The notes beneath the pieces were generated by a model that was not told where the DNA came from, ran no database searches, and worked only from the letters and a program-made list of their open reading frames with translations. A program made the position numbers and the translations under genes. Below are positions 23,601-31,905 of a DNA stretch of 41,114 bases, piece by piece. The stretch spans positions 1 to 41,114 of the IMG/VR virus record IMGVR_UViG_3300022839_000033. The stretch is one strand, 5' to 3'. This DNA is from a virus. Numbering within the stretch: position 1 is the stretch's first letter; every line of letters starts with the position of its first letter.

Positions 23601-26293
23601 ACAAGTTAGGTGAGAACTTAATGGGTCCATTCATAACTGGTGCCATTATTGGTATCACAGGGTACGACCCATTCCTACAAAAGATGGGAGAGTTTAACGG
23701 GACTGTTTTAGAGGATCGGGAGAGAATAGGGAAATTCCTTGCTACCGTTAATCCTGCTCAATACCCTAAATCATACAATGCAATAGCTAACACTCTTGCA
23801 AAGTATTCCGACTCTTTCGTAAAAGCCATGCAACATCCTATGTCTTCCACACTAAAAGACACTCTTAGAATTAAGCTAGGAGAGGACAAGTTCAAGGAAT
23901 ACAAAATAGCGGAAAGTGCATTACGTCAAATAGTAGATTTCAAGTCCATGGGTCTTATGAAGATATCCAAGGCAGATGTACACATGGCCATGCAACAAAT
24001 TTCCTTGCTGAAGAAGTACGATAAATCAGCTAAAAAAATGGAGAGTGAGTACGACTTAGCCAAGATGAATCGTTCTGATATGTGGGAAATGACCAGAGAG
24101 CTTAGACATCTTGCCGCTGACATAAAAAGAAACAACGAAATATTTCAAGACTACAGAGCGCAATTTAAAAAAATGGGTGGAAGCATGTCTGCTGAGGCTC
24201 TCCAAGAGATCCAAGGTAACTTCTCCTTATTTGAGGGTGGACAAGAGGAAGACCCAGACGGCAAAGAATTATACGATGAGGTCCCTTATGATACGGGGAC
24301 TGCGGTAGATCCAGATTGGCAAGACATGCCCTACGAGGATGAGAACGAAGTAAGCAGAGACCCTCAATCAGAGACTTCCTTCCTAGAGATTCCTAAATAC
24401 GACGACTACAAGAAAGCCACAGACGCCGCGAAGAACATCCCTATCATGACAGGGATAGACAAATTTCAGGGGGCGAGCCCAGAGGGTTTAGCCCAGATTG
24501 ACTTTGAGAAAGACAAGGCGGTTTTAGATAATCTGCTTAAGCAGTACCCAAAGGCATCAGACACGGAAATCAAAGATATGCTTAATCAGATTAAATTTGA
24601 GCGTAAATCTGAGGTTGAAGGCACGATTAAGATGATGCGACACGATAACAGTAGGATTCCTGCTAGTGAGGAAGGTCGAGGACCTGCATCTGATCCCTCG
24701 AATGAGGAAGATTTTGTTAAAAAGCGCCTAAAACTTTTGTACGACATGGATAAAGCGAGTAGTTGGCCTATCTCATTAGCTCAAAAAGTATACCCGAGAG
24801 ATGGCGACAAAGAGCATAAACAATACTACGAGGAAGACGTCATGCGTCACCTCAACCAACAATTTTTAGATTTGGGGTTGGCAGATGATGGTCCGGAGAA
24901 GACACGTAACAGGCAGCAAATTATTATGGAGCGCATCCACAAAGACACAGAGCCTTTCCTAATGGGACCAGAGCAACGAAAAGAGCGTTTTAATGAATAT
25001 GGAACCCCAGAGGGTAGATGGGGAATTGGGGATCTAGCGCAAAACGAGGATTCTGCAGGAAGATCTCCTGCTGGGGCAAGGGCGTTTAGCGAGATTGGTA
25101 GCGGAGGTGGACCTTCTCTTGGTGGTGGAGCTGCATTAGGATTAGGGGCTGCCTCAATGTTACCTATGATAGAGGATGAGCCTCCTCCAGAGACTAGAGA
25201 GGTTGAGCAACAACGTGAACGAGTATCAGATGTTGAGTCTGGACTTGGAAGTAGGGCCAGTCGTGAGATGCGTCGATTGTATACTATGAGTGATGAGCAA
25301 CTTGCTGAGGAGCCTGATTCAGAAGAAAAAGATAAGATTATTGATATTAAATCTATGGAGAAAAGTAATCCTCGTTATGGAACATATGCTTTAACTAAGA
25401 ATAGTAAGAAGAAACTTCCGGGATACGTTGAGCTTCCTATGAAGTCAGACTTGGAAGGTATAGATTCTCATCTTGGTGGACCGTTCAAGGCCTGGGTTCG
25501 TGGATTCGCACCGACACCAGATACATTTGTAGTTATTGAGTCTCAACGTAATCCCAATGATGAATCAGGAAGTGGTACAGACGCATTAAAAGTCGGTGTT
25601 GAATACGCTAGGAAAGCTGGTTATAAGTATTTTGCTGTTCTTGATGCGGAGTCAGCGGCAAAAGCGCAGGGCTGGAGTGAGTATGCTGGTATCCCTGATT
25701 GGGCTGAAACCGCCTATAACAAAATGTATCCAAAAACTGCATCTAAGGCGACTAAGGATAAGAATCCTACGGTAGGGAAGTTTGGTGGAAATATTGCCTC
25801 TAAGAGTCAGCTTTCTCCAATATTCTTCGATACCTATATTAAAATAGATGCTATGCAGAAAAGGTATGACTCTCTTGTAATGGATAAAAAAAGCGACGCC
25901 TACTACGACATAAAAAGAAAAATCGATGCCTCTCATAATGAGACCGCGAACTCCTCTGACAACGCTTGGGGTATCTATAGTAAGTGGATTGACTATGGAA
26001 CCGAAGATGTTGAGAAGTTCTTTAAAGAGCTTAAGGACAATGGATATACAAGTCTTGATTTATCTCAAAGTAATAAGATGATTAGGGATTCCTTGGAAAT
26101 CAGAAAAATAGTAGATACCGAAGAATACCGCGAACTGAGAAATCACGAGTGGATGAAGAAAGGTTTAGAGCATCGTTTAAAAGATGAATACGACCGTATA
26201 AAAACTTTGACAAGTGAGGCAGAAGAGAAATCTAGGCCTGATTACCAAGCCATAAAGTTCAAGAAGTACCTTATAAAAGAGGGCGAAGAATAG
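20606..26293 (+). CDS. Giant internal virion / ejection protein (1895 aa)
   Basis: This is the longest gene and occupies the place of T7 gp16-like proteins. The N-terminus carries two GNWEDYPEE repeats, a motif seen in large phage internal proteins. Residues 80-1150 are mainly helical. A Gly-Ala-rich hydrophobic stretch (GGGAALGLGAASMLP) sits near residue 1520. The C-terminal 250 residues contain DTFVVIESQRN, YARKAGYKYFAVLDAESAAKAQGW and AYNKMYPKTASK, a pattern like the small alpha/beta domains with a Y-x-K-x-x-P-K-x-x-x-K end found in phage polyproteins. No clear transglycosylase motif was found. It is probably ejected to form the DNA channel. Confidence 0.75.
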   Translation: MSDDKKAPTGNWEDYPEEGSSLGNWEDYPEESSEASNIGASGGWEEQEKSIATLTSEAAADTPEKQAEREYLKTPIDWNDPMSVAKSMSVGPTATSAAKAMLAIPNRVVIQPAFAALDILASTAAQTAGRVGSALNPDLDETVWEAFKNPTILKNSRRESGLPESFDEAYKSAALQGDWRTAKMLLREISPTGHGMDEAIDPKIWQDLRDYDKDKAPSERMGPVLETVARLAVRIGGDPLIGSSFFSAIPKNLKNASSIEDGLRLAKEASYAPTLGYGDAIRKGELAAFQFKLPLTKKPLLNYKGEWAGNMIDAAAPYLESKLLKPFRPLMTLSGYKDHDSFSYAHEIGRAEANAATNRISEVIGNQAWSSDPDVWRLGDAIKRYGNEEAAIKILSRDGTTFAPHQIEAANESIKVHNLVEQEIKDMYRNVGLPPPAYLAATPEEQAKVLKRLGETVDGIPNSAILLDNGTAFNFSFDRGRGFGRKQSDVVALKRAEEKATNGMRSSGLMSKPAFQNEREKLSSELYGEVLAKHYGVDPKDVWGSYQEKIIDDFYEAATYTNDVRFVDSIKGKYGINPANLQEELVNAKFAVKNGTATYRDTKLSRLSETDFVPIDARAFKQKKAFSTIKEEKETVTLFDTSLLYPRDIADRINSVVRTPPSILLAPTAAYIQKNWSKSVLTSFGRVGRQAFENTVKLFSLRVTPKTVLEETAAIFKPDDISIIQNSLPSLTETIWTLGDFYKKGGVGKYSPGMFKDKTLMDAPLRMMDFIKEKVKDSGGSTRFLLAGPNGKLLDPINIANNNVVSRTIRGFGDAADSMARKAYFRQLTKDGYSIDQSLRMVNSHLMDFSRNTNLVRKVRYVSPFGNFLIKNIEAIIPIIAQNPGAANALNPYNGSLKRAIEDHSGWDPGASSKIASINPFMSHPTLMWVLRGSDKLAEDDILKSTVGDWMRFNNEHYIKGMGGDPQAPAFKQSLDSGMQMYLQLPTHITAATDILSLDKLGENLMGPFITGAIIGITGYDPFLQKMGEFNGTVLEDRERIGKFLATVNPAQYPKSYNAIANTLAKYSDSFVKAMQHPMSSTLKDTLRIKLGEDKFKEYKIAESALRQIVDFKSMGLMKISKADVHMAMQQISLLKKYDKSAKKMESEYDLAKMNRSDMWEMTRELRHLAADIKRNNEIFQDYRAQFKKMGGSMSAEALQEIQGNFSLFEGGQEEDPDGKELYDEVPYDTGTAVDPDWQDMPYEDENEVSRDPQSETSFLEIPKYDDYKKATDAAKNIPIMTGIDKFQGASPEGLAQIDFEKDKAVLDNLLKQYPKASDTEIKDMLNQIKFERKSEVEGTIKMMRHDNSRIPASEEGRGPASDPSNEEDFVKKRLKLLYDMDKASSWPISLAQKVYPRDGDKEHKQYYEEDVMRHLNQQFLDLGLADDGPEKTRNRQQIIMERIHKDTEPFLMGPEQRKERFNEYGTPEGRWGIGDLAQNEDSAGRSPAGARAFSEIGSGGGPSLGGGAALGLGAASMLPMIEDEPPPETREVEQQRERVSDVESGLGSRASREMRRLYTMSDEQLAEEPDSEEKDKIIDIKSMEKSNPRYGTYALTKNSKKKLPGYVELPMKSDLEGIDSHLGGPFKAWVRGFAPTPDTFVVIESQRNPNDESGSGTDALKVGVEYARKAGYKYFAVLDAESAAKAQGWSEYAGIPDWAETAYNKMYPKTASKATKDKNPTVGKFGGNIASKSQLSPIFFDTYIKIDAMQKRYDSLVMDKKSDAYYDIKRKIDASHNETANSSDNAWGIYSKWIDYGTEDVEKFFKELKDNGYTSLDLSQSNKMIRDSLEIRKIVDTEEYRELRNHEWMKKGLEHRLKDEYDRIKTLTSEAEEKSRPDYQAIKFKKYLIKEGEE

Positions 26294-26336
26294 CCAATTT
26301 TATTAAATACCGTGTATTCTCATTGGAGGGAAAAAA

Positions 26337-26768
26337 ATGAAAAACTTATTTAAAATATTGACCTTAATCTCAATCTCAATACCTTTGTACGCTCAACAGC
26401 TTAGCTATAGGCTACCAAGGGACGGAGCCAATCAGCCTCTCTCTTTTGGGGTTGGAAATCCTTATAGCTTTGTACTAACCGCAACTGCCGATACCTTTGG
26501 GACATCGGTTAGATATCAGATCCCCTCTACAGGCATTAACGCTGGACGAGCCTACAGGCACATATCAGTCATCAACCCCTCAGCAACTAGAATAATCTAC
26601 ATCTGCTTCGGAGACGTACTAGGGTGTTCCACAGACATGATTATCGTACCTCCTGAGTTCTCACTAGCTTACGAGCCTTTGAGATTCGGCAAGGCAGTCG
26701 ACACAGAATACGTATACATGAGACTTGATGCTGCTGGATCGGTGGCTGCAACAATCGGTGTCTGGTAA
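26337..26768 (+). CDS. Secreted beta-rich protein (143 aa)
   Basis: MKNLFKILTLISISIPLYAQ is a standard Sec signal peptide with likely cleavage after Ala-19. The mature protein is beta-rich (SVRYQIPSTGINAGRAYRHI, EYVYMRLDAAGSVAATIGVW) and has two cysteines in ICFGDVLGC that may form a disulfide. A strong GGAGGG site precedes the ATG. Its stop overlaps the next start (TAATG), so it is co-made with the exported fibre-like protein and may be its partner. The 43-base gap before it is the first real break after the giant gene. Confidence 0.75.
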   Translation: MKNLFKILTLISISIPLYAQQLSYRLPRDGANQPLSFGVGNPYSFVLTATADTFGTSVRYQIPSTGINAGRAYRHISVINPSATRIIYICFGDVLGCSTDMIIVPPEFSLAYEPLRFGKAVDTEYVYMRLDAAGSVAATIGVW

Positions 26769-28702
26769 TGAAAAAGATTCTCTTATTACTTTTAATATCT
26801 GCAACCTCTCATGCCTCTTATATTTATAAATCAGGTGGTGGGACTTCTATAGGTGGGAGTATTGTCGGAGGGTTGGATAACTCAATCCTATTTGTTGATC
26901 CCGCAGGAACACTTGCACAGGACAATGCGAACTTTTCATACAATTCATCTACAAAAGAAATAAGTCTTGGTGGGTACTCATTAATACCATTAAGCGTGAA
27001 CCCTAGTGCTGGAGCAGGAATAGCAGCTCCCGTAGGGTCAATTGGTTTTAGAAATAATTCTTCTGCTGGTGAGACATGGGTTAAGATTGGAGCTGCTGAC
27101 ACTGCCTGGGTTGACGTTCTTAGTTCTTTAAGCGGATGGGGCATTCTAGGTAATTCAAGCACAGTCGCAGGTACGAACTTCATAGGGACTAATGATTCCG
27201 TTGATTTTGTGATTAAGACTAATGCTGTAGAGCGGTTTAGAATCTCTGCGGCTGGGGCTTATGACACGACTTTGGGGACTGGGTTAGTCCACTCTAACGC
27301 TTCTGGGATTTTGTCTAGCTCCTTGCTGGTCAACGCTGATGTTGATGCGTCGGCTGCTATAGCCTACTCGAAATTAACTCTGACTAACTCGATTGTTAAT
27401 GCTGATGTGAATTCATCGGCTGCAATTGCCTATTCAAAGCTTGCGGCTCTCACGGCTTCAAGGGCATTACAATCTAGTGCAAGTGGATTCATAGAAGCAG
27501 CAACGACTACAGCTACAGAACTTGGATATGTAAACGGGGTAACTTCTGCAATCCAAACTCAGATAAATTCAAAACAAGCCACTGGTAACTACATTACGGC
27601 ATTGACTGGAAACATCACAGCATCGGGTCCTGGGTCGGTCACTGCCACAATCGCAAACGATGTGATAACAAACGCAATGGTTAACTCTGCGGCTGCTATT
27701 GTAGACACAAAGCTCGCGACCATAGCAACGGCTGGAAAAGTTTCAAACTCAGCCACCACGGCGGCATCTGCCAACACGGCAAGCGCAATAGTTGCTCGTG
27801 ATGCATCTGGAAATTTTACTGCTGGGACAATCACGGCGGCACTAACTGGGAACGCTTCAACTGCGACTGCTCTCGCAGCGAATCCTACCGATTGCGGTGT
27901 TGGAGAATTTGCCAATGCAATAAGTGCGAATGGCAATTTAATATGCGGGGAACCTCCGGGCGGTGATGTCGTCGGTCCTGCCTCTGCAACTGATTCAGCA
28001 ATTGCTTTGTTTGACACAGCAAGCGGAAAACTTCTTAAAAATAGTGCACTCACAATCGCTGATATCGGACTTTATACCGTAGAAGTTTACACATCTGGCG
28101 GCACTTTTACTAAAAGCGGTACTGATAAATTTATTATTGTTGAAGTCGTTGGCGGCGGCGGAGGCGGCGGCGGAATCGACGGCGCTGCATCGGGTGTGGC
28201 TGAGTCTGGCGGCGGCGGCGGCGGAGGGTATTCTTTCGAGAGAATTCTCAATTCTGCATTGGCGGCTACTGAAACTGTAACGGTTGGTGCTGGCGGCGGA
28301 GGCGGTGCTGGATCAGGATTCGCGACGGGAACTTCTGGTGGATCTTCAAGTTTCGGTTCACTTTTGAGTGCAACTGGCGGTTCTGGCGGTGTTGGAATGA
28401 ATGCAACGACTGGATCATCTGTGTCAGCTGGCGGTGACGGTGGAACAGGAACAGGCGGCGATATAAACCTTGTTGGCGGTGACGGTGGCAACGGAAGAGT
28501 TCTAGCGGGTGCTCCAGTAGAATTGTCGTGGGGCGGCTCTACAAAATACTCTCAAATTAATCGTGCGGAGGCAGCGGTTGGAGTGGGGCGGGCTGGTAAA
28601 ATATACGGCGGCGGTGCTGCTGGATCGATTACAGCGAGCAATGTTGACAGGGCTGGCGGCGCTGGTGCTGCTGGAATCGTCATAGTTTACCGTTACAAAT
28701 AA
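26768..28702 (+). CDS. Exported fibre-like protein with glycine-rich tip
   Basis: The 644-residue protein starts with a Sec signal peptide (MKKILLLLLISATSHA, cleavage near 16). Residues 180-380 hold repeated fibre-type units (SSAAIAYSKL, ADVDASAAIAYSKL, AAIVDTKLATIATAG) ending with NPTDCGVGEFANAI and LICGEPPGGD. The last 190 residues start TSGGTFTKSGTDKFIIVEVV and continue with many poly-Gly runs, like polyglycine adhesin tips of phage fibres. It is very likely the host-binding fibre or a surface adhesin. A signal peptide on a fibre is abnormal for a virion protein assembled in the cytoplasm. Confidence 0.75.
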   Translation: MKKILLLLLISATSHASYIYKSGGGTSIGGSIVGGLDNSILFVDPAGTLAQDNANFSYNSSTKEISLGGYSLIPLSVNPSAGAGIAAPVGSIGFRNNSSAGETWVKIGAADTAWVDVLSSLSGWGILGNSSTVAGTNFIGTNDSVDFVIKTNAVERFRISAAGAYDTTLGTGLVHSNASGILSSSLLVNADVDASAAIAYSKLTLTNSIVNADVNSSAAIAYSKLAALTASRALQSSASGFIEAATTTATELGYVNGVTSAIQTQINSKQATGNYITALTGNITASGPGSVTATIANDVITNAMVNSAAAIVDTKLATIATAGKVSNSATTAASANTASAIVARDASGNFTAGTITAALTGNASTATALAANPTDCGVGEFANAISANGNLICGEPPGGDVVGPASATDSAIALFDTASGKLLKNSALTIADIGLYTVEVYTSGGTFTKSGTDKFIIVEVVGGGGGGGGIDGAASGVAESGGGGGGGYSFERILNSALAATETVTVGAGGGGGAGSGFATGTSGGSSSFGSLLSATGGSGGVGMNATTGSSVSAGGDGGTGTGGDINLVGGDGGNGRVLAGAPVELSWGGSTKYSQINRAEAAVGVGRAGKIYGGGAAGSITASNVDRAGGAGAAGIVIVYRYK

Positions 28703-28711
28703 GGGGATAAC

Positions 28712-29131
28712 ATGAAATATATTTATTTATCATTACTAATAACTTTCAGTTTAAACGCACAAAATCTTGCAAGAGTTTCTGACGGTGGCCAAGTCTTAGA
28801 AATATTTCAAAGTGAAGGCATAGAAAAGAAGTTTCATGCTGATTTTATTAGAGGTCTTGTGAAAGTTTCAGAGGATGTTAAACAAAACGATTTTGTTTTT
28901 AAAGGTCAAAAAATAATACAACCAGACTCCAAGGCAAAGCTCAATAAAAACGGGAAGTGGGAATACTCTCAAGAAGATCTTAAGAAAGAAATAGACGATG
29001 CTCTCGATCAAGCCATCACAATAGAGCTAAAAGCATTTGCAGAGAAAGCTACTGTTACAAATAAAGAAGCTCAAAGGGCTGTGAAATTAATTTTGAAGAA
29101 ACTTGGTTTAATAGAAAAGAGTGCAGAGTGA
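28712..29131 (+). CDS. Secreted small protein (139 aa)
   Basis: MKYIYLSLLITFSLNAQN gives a Sec signal peptide, cleaved near Ala-16. The mature part has GGQVLEIFQSEGIEKKFHADFI, then a Lys-rich helix pair at the C-terminus (ALDQAITIELKAFAEKATVTNKEAQRAVKLI). Because it follows the fibre gene it may be a fibre assembly or periplasmic chaperone-like factor, but that is inference from order. GGGG precedes the ATG; the stop overlaps the next start. Confidence 0.7.
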   Translation: MKYIYLSLLITFSLNAQNLARVSDGGQVLEIFQSEGIEKKFHADFIRGLVKVSEDVKQNDFVFKGQKIIQPDSKAKLNKNGKWEYSQEDLKKEIDDALDQAITIELKAFAEKATVTNKEAQRAVKLILKKLGLIEKSAE

Positions 29132-29856
29132 GAAAACTTTATATAACTTTACTCACTTTACTCGCGGCGTGCGAGATTCCACAGAGTGGAGTCCCTGCGC
29201 CAATTCTTGAGCCGATTGAATCTTTTAGCGTTTCCAAAATCCCTGCCTGCAGGACTGGATACACGAAAGGCTCTCCTAAAAAAGCACCGACTCCCGATGT
29301 TTTTCTCGTAACACTTTTTGAGTTTGTAAAATCATCATGCAGCAATGACACACTTTATGGTGTGAACTCTGAAACTAGGGATGCGTTTAGCTACTTGTCT
29401 AAAGAGCTTGGCGTTTCAAAAGATAGTTCTAGGGCTTACCGATGCGCTGCCATGTTTGAGCTTGTTAGAGCAAGCGGAGCTTTTGAGTCTGACTATCGCT
29501 GGCAAGAGGGTCGAGACAAATCAGCTTCTAACTTTGATTTTTACACGATGGAATCTGGTCTATTCCAGACTTCGCCAAACTCGCATTATTACGGACATAA
29601 AGGCTATGGTCGTTGGGCCTATCTCGATGCGCTCGTGGCTAAGCATGGTGTTGGTATTGTAAAACAAGGAAGTCCTGAAAACGAGAAGTGGAATAAATTG
29701 ATGAAAGACGAGAGCAAAAAACACGTCATAATCGAGCACCACGTTTTCATGCTACGCCACAACTATCGACATTACGGGCCGATCATTGACAAAGCTAATC
29801 GTGTTGGTGTGAATCTAAACAAGGCGTGCATCACAGAGGTTTTAAAGTTTTTATGA
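29128..29856 (+). CDS. Lipoprotein with lysozyme-like domain
   Basis: The N-terminus MRKLYITLLTLLAAC is a lipoprotein signal with lipobox LAAC (Cys-15). Residues 105-152 hold FESDYRWQEGRDKSASN and MESGLFQTSPNS. This matches a lysozyme/transglycosylase-like family I recall with a RESSG...EGRDxSAxN...EAGLFQTSxN signature, placing the likely catalytic Glu at 120. The protein would be anchored at the inner or outer membrane, facing the periplasm, and could cut glycan strands. It may be part of lysis or of an entry/exclusion system. ATGA overlaps both neighbours. Confidence 0.75.
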   Translation: MRKLYITLLTLLAACEIPQSGVPAPILEPIESFSVSKIPACRTGYTKGSPKKAPTPDVFLVTLFEFVKSSCSNDTLYGVNSETRDAFSYLSKELGVSKDSSRAYRCAAMFELVRASGAFESDYRWQEGRDKSASNFDFYTMESGLFQTSPNSHYYGHKGYGRWAYLDALVAKHGVGIVKQGSPENEKWNKLMKDESKKHVIIEHHVFMLRHNYRHYGPIIDKANRVGVNLNKACITEVLKFL

Positions 29857-30476
29857 GTCCAGTCCATGCAATCATTGAAGCGGCAAAGCTACCAGAATTC
29901 GGCTTGCAAAACCCCTTCTTGGAACTTGCATCACTGGCTTTAGAGTCCCGCAAAGCCGGCTTGGATTACATGGCGATCAAAGAAACTTTTGATAGAATAA
30001 AAGAAGAGCGTCGTGTAGGGGTTGGACTCTTTCGACGCGCTCCAAAGGGTCACGGTTGGCATGGAATGAGTCTCAGTCATGACGAGCTGATCGGCATAGC
30101 AATTCTTTCAAGCCTTTTTGATGACGGAGAAACGATCAAAGAGATTATTGACCAAGGGTTATTTTTTGGGCTCTACCTCAACGGCAATAGCGCAAAGTAT
30201 TTCGACTCTGAGTGGTTCACGTATTGGCGTCCTGAATACAGAGCAATGATGAAACTTGGAGCTGGTAGAAAACTATCGTGGATTGAAGATCAAGCTCTTC
30301 AAATGAATTTAGTTTATGCTACGGCCTGGAATGTGAAACGAATTCGGTTATTGTTTTTAGAAGGGCTGGGATATAACGCTGTGCTCTTAAAACAAGTAAC
30401 TGAAAAACTCGGTGACAAATATAGAGGGCGCTATGGAAAAAATGATCTATACTTAAACTTGTGGGAAATCCAATGA
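29853..30476 (+). CDS. Conserved phage protein with SHDE motif (207 aa)
   Basis: I start at ATG 29853, which overlaps the previous TGA, instead of an upstream in-frame start at 29826. The protein is helical with GHGWHGMSLSHDELIGIAIL at about residues 70-90 and a Trp-rich EWFTYWRPEYRA segment. The His, Glu and Asp of the motif could bind a metal or be catalytic, but I recognise no enzyme family. The absence of a signal peptide puts it in the cytoplasm. Lysis genes surround it. Confidence 0.7.
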   Translation: MSPVHAIIEAAKLPEFGLQNPFLELASLALESRKAGLDYMAIKETFDRIKEERRVGVGLFRRAPKGHGWHGMSLSHDELIGIAILSSLFDDGETIKEIIDQGLFFGLYLNGNSAKYFDSEWFTYWRPEYRAMMKLGAGRKLSWIEDQALQMNLVYATAWNVKRIRLLFLEGLGYNAVLLKQVTEKLGDKYRGRYGKNDLYLNLWEIQ

Positions 30477-30676
30477 GTTTTGAAGCGTTTTGGGAGTTTA
30501 TGCAAGTCGCAATCATTCCTGTTTTTGTGTGGTTCGTTTATGAAATCCGAAGGGCTCGTGAGTCGATTGATAATTTAAACATCTCGGTTGCCGTTGCTGT
30601 GTCTAGAATCTCATACATCGAGACTGATCACGGAATCAGAATTTCAAGATTGGAGGCACATAATGAAAAAGCCTAA
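30473..30676 (+). CDS. Small membrane protein with coiled tail (67 aa)
   Basis: It starts at ATG 30473 inside the ATGA overlap. Residues 5-24 (AFWEFMQVAIIPVFVWFVYE) are a membrane segment, followed by RRARES and a helix with SRISYIETDHGIRISRLEAHN that could be a coiled coil. The small membrane-anchor-plus-coil form resembles phage holin-associated or XhlA-like proteins. It overlaps the start of the L,D-transpeptidase-like gene, whose GGAGG site lies inside it. Confidence 0.65.
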   Translation: MSFEAFWEFMQVAIIPVFVWFVYEIRRARESIDNLNISVAVAVSRISYIETDHGIRISRLEAHNEKA

Positions 30677-31184
30677 CGGATTAAACTGGATATCTAAAGC
30701 GATTAAATCACACAAGGTTACTCAAGATGTTTTACTTGTTGGAGTGCGCGGATTCTACGGAAAGAACAAGCGCGGAATATATGACGATGGTTTATTTTGG
30801 GTAAATCAAAAGACTGGATTTATCGCATCATACAACGCAAACACAGATCCAAGTTATGTTCGTAAGGGGTCGGGATACGGCAAGCTAAAGGGCATGGCAA
30901 AATTAAAGGCTGGAATCTGGAAGTATAAGATCGGGCCACATAATGGCTACCCTGCTTTCCGACAATTCGCTGACGTTATTGTAATTCGTGACGGTGCAAA
31001 TGGCGATTACTCTGACAAAGGTATGTTCGGGATAAATATCCATCGTGGTGGGACCAATGGAACTTCAAGTCTCGGGTGTCAGACTCTCCCTGTTTCACAA
31101 TGGTTCGACTTTAAAGAAACAGGATACAAACTAATCAAAGATTCGAAACAAATATATTTTGATTACATCTTACTGGATGCATGA
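30663..31184 (+). CDS. L,D-transpeptidase-like (YkuD-fold) lysis protein
   Basis: The start at 30663 is chosen because GGAGG lies 6 bases upstream. The 173-residue protein has the motif GINIHRGGTNGTSSLGCQTL at 123-142, which fits the H-x(n)-S-x-G-C pattern of YkuD enzymes (His-127, Cys-139). It shares GIYDDGLFWVN and YNANTDPS with a phage group I remember. YkuD enzymes act on peptidoglycan peptides; here it could be the endolysin cutting crosslinks. No signal peptide, so export would need the holin. Confidence 0.75.
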   Translation: MKKPNGLNWISKAIKSHKVTQDVLLVGVRGFYGKNKRGIYDDGLFWVNQKTGFIASYNANTDPSYVRKGSGYGKLKGMAKLKAGIWKYKIGPHNGYPAFRQFADVIVIRDGANGDYSDKGMFGINIHRGGTNGTSSLGCQTLPVSQWFDFKETGYKLIKDSKQIYFDYILLDA

Positions 31185-31693
31185 TGAAAATAGCGTTACT
31201 CAACCAAATTGAGCTAACGGATTTTAACATCGAAGCATGGCGCTTCTTTAAGGACGCGGGTCTAGAGTGCCAAATCTACACAGAAAACCCCATTGGAGAC
31301 TACATAATCGAGTGTAGGATTGGGTATCCAAAGATCGAAAAGTATTCAGGGTACGACCAATACGGCGACAAGAGAAAAGTTTCAATTGCTGATGAATCGT
31401 ATAGCGGCGTCCAGACTACCCACGACAACGATGTTCTAGGTAAATCTCTACATTATTCCGTGATTAAAAGCCTTACTGAGGAAAATCCTCTATGGGCTGA
31501 GCATAAGAGAGACATTAATAAGCTATCAAAACCCAAGGACCAAGGTCTGGTAAAGGTCGAAGGAAGTCACATAATCATATCCTTGTATAATGCCTACAAT
31601 AAGAGGGATTACGCAAGGTTCCAAAGAAACATGAGAAAATGTTCTCAATCTCTAGTTCACGGTTTCTGCCAGTTCATGCTACTATCTAAGTGA
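31181..31693 (+). CDS. Unknown protein in lysis region (170 aa)
   Basis: Two overlapping starts (31181 and 31184, ATGATG) are possible. The product is mixed alpha/beta with EAWRFFKDAGLECQIYTENP, YIIECRIGYPKIEKYSGYD and a basic C-terminal helix (YARFQRNMRKCSQSLVHGF). No domain is recognised. It lies between the YkuD-like gene and the holin and may be related to lysis or to packaging. Confidence 0.6.
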   Translation: MMKIALLNQIELTDFNIEAWRFFKDAGLECQIYTENPIGDYIIECRIGYPKIEKYSGYDQYGDKRKVSIADESYSGVQTTHDNDVLGKSLHYSVIKSLTEENPLWAEHKRDINKLSKPKDQGLVKVEGSHIIISLYNAYNKRDYARFQRNMRKCSQSLVHGFCQFMLLSK

Positions 31694-31705
31694 GGGGTAA
31701 ATAAT

Positions 31706-31903
31706 ATGAAACCGAAACCATGGTTTTTATCAAAAACAATTCTTGTTCAACTTATTGCAGCTATCGCTATCGCGATTGGTGTATTCGTTCCGTCTGCAGG
31801 AGCTTTCTTGCAGGTGCATTTTGCTGAAGCTGGTATGGCTTGGGCAATCATCAACGGCATCTTGCGATTCATCACCAAAGATGAAATTAAAATCATAAGC
31901 TAA
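31706..31903 (+). CDS. Putative holin
   Basis: This 65-residue protein has KPWFLSKTILVQLIAAIAIAIGVFVP as a first membrane segment, a second one around AEAGMAWAIINGILRFI, and a charged end (TKDEIKIIS). The KPW-x-x-SKTI start and the A-x-x-N-x-x-L-R second segment match a common small phage holin type. It would form holes releasing the lysis enzyme. GAGGGG precedes the ATG by 11 bases. The spanin-like pair follows directly. Confidence 0.75.
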   Translation: MKPKPWFLSKTILVQLIAAIAIAIGVFVPSAGAFLQVHFAEAGMAWAIINGILRFITKDEIKIIS

Positions 31904-31905
31904 TT

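Noticed and set aside
27589-28491. Long Pro/Ala-rich leftward ORFs opposite the fibre gene
   Set aside because: They are mirror frames of the Gly/Ala-rich fibre sequence (poly-Gly gives poly-Pro) with no start signals of their own.
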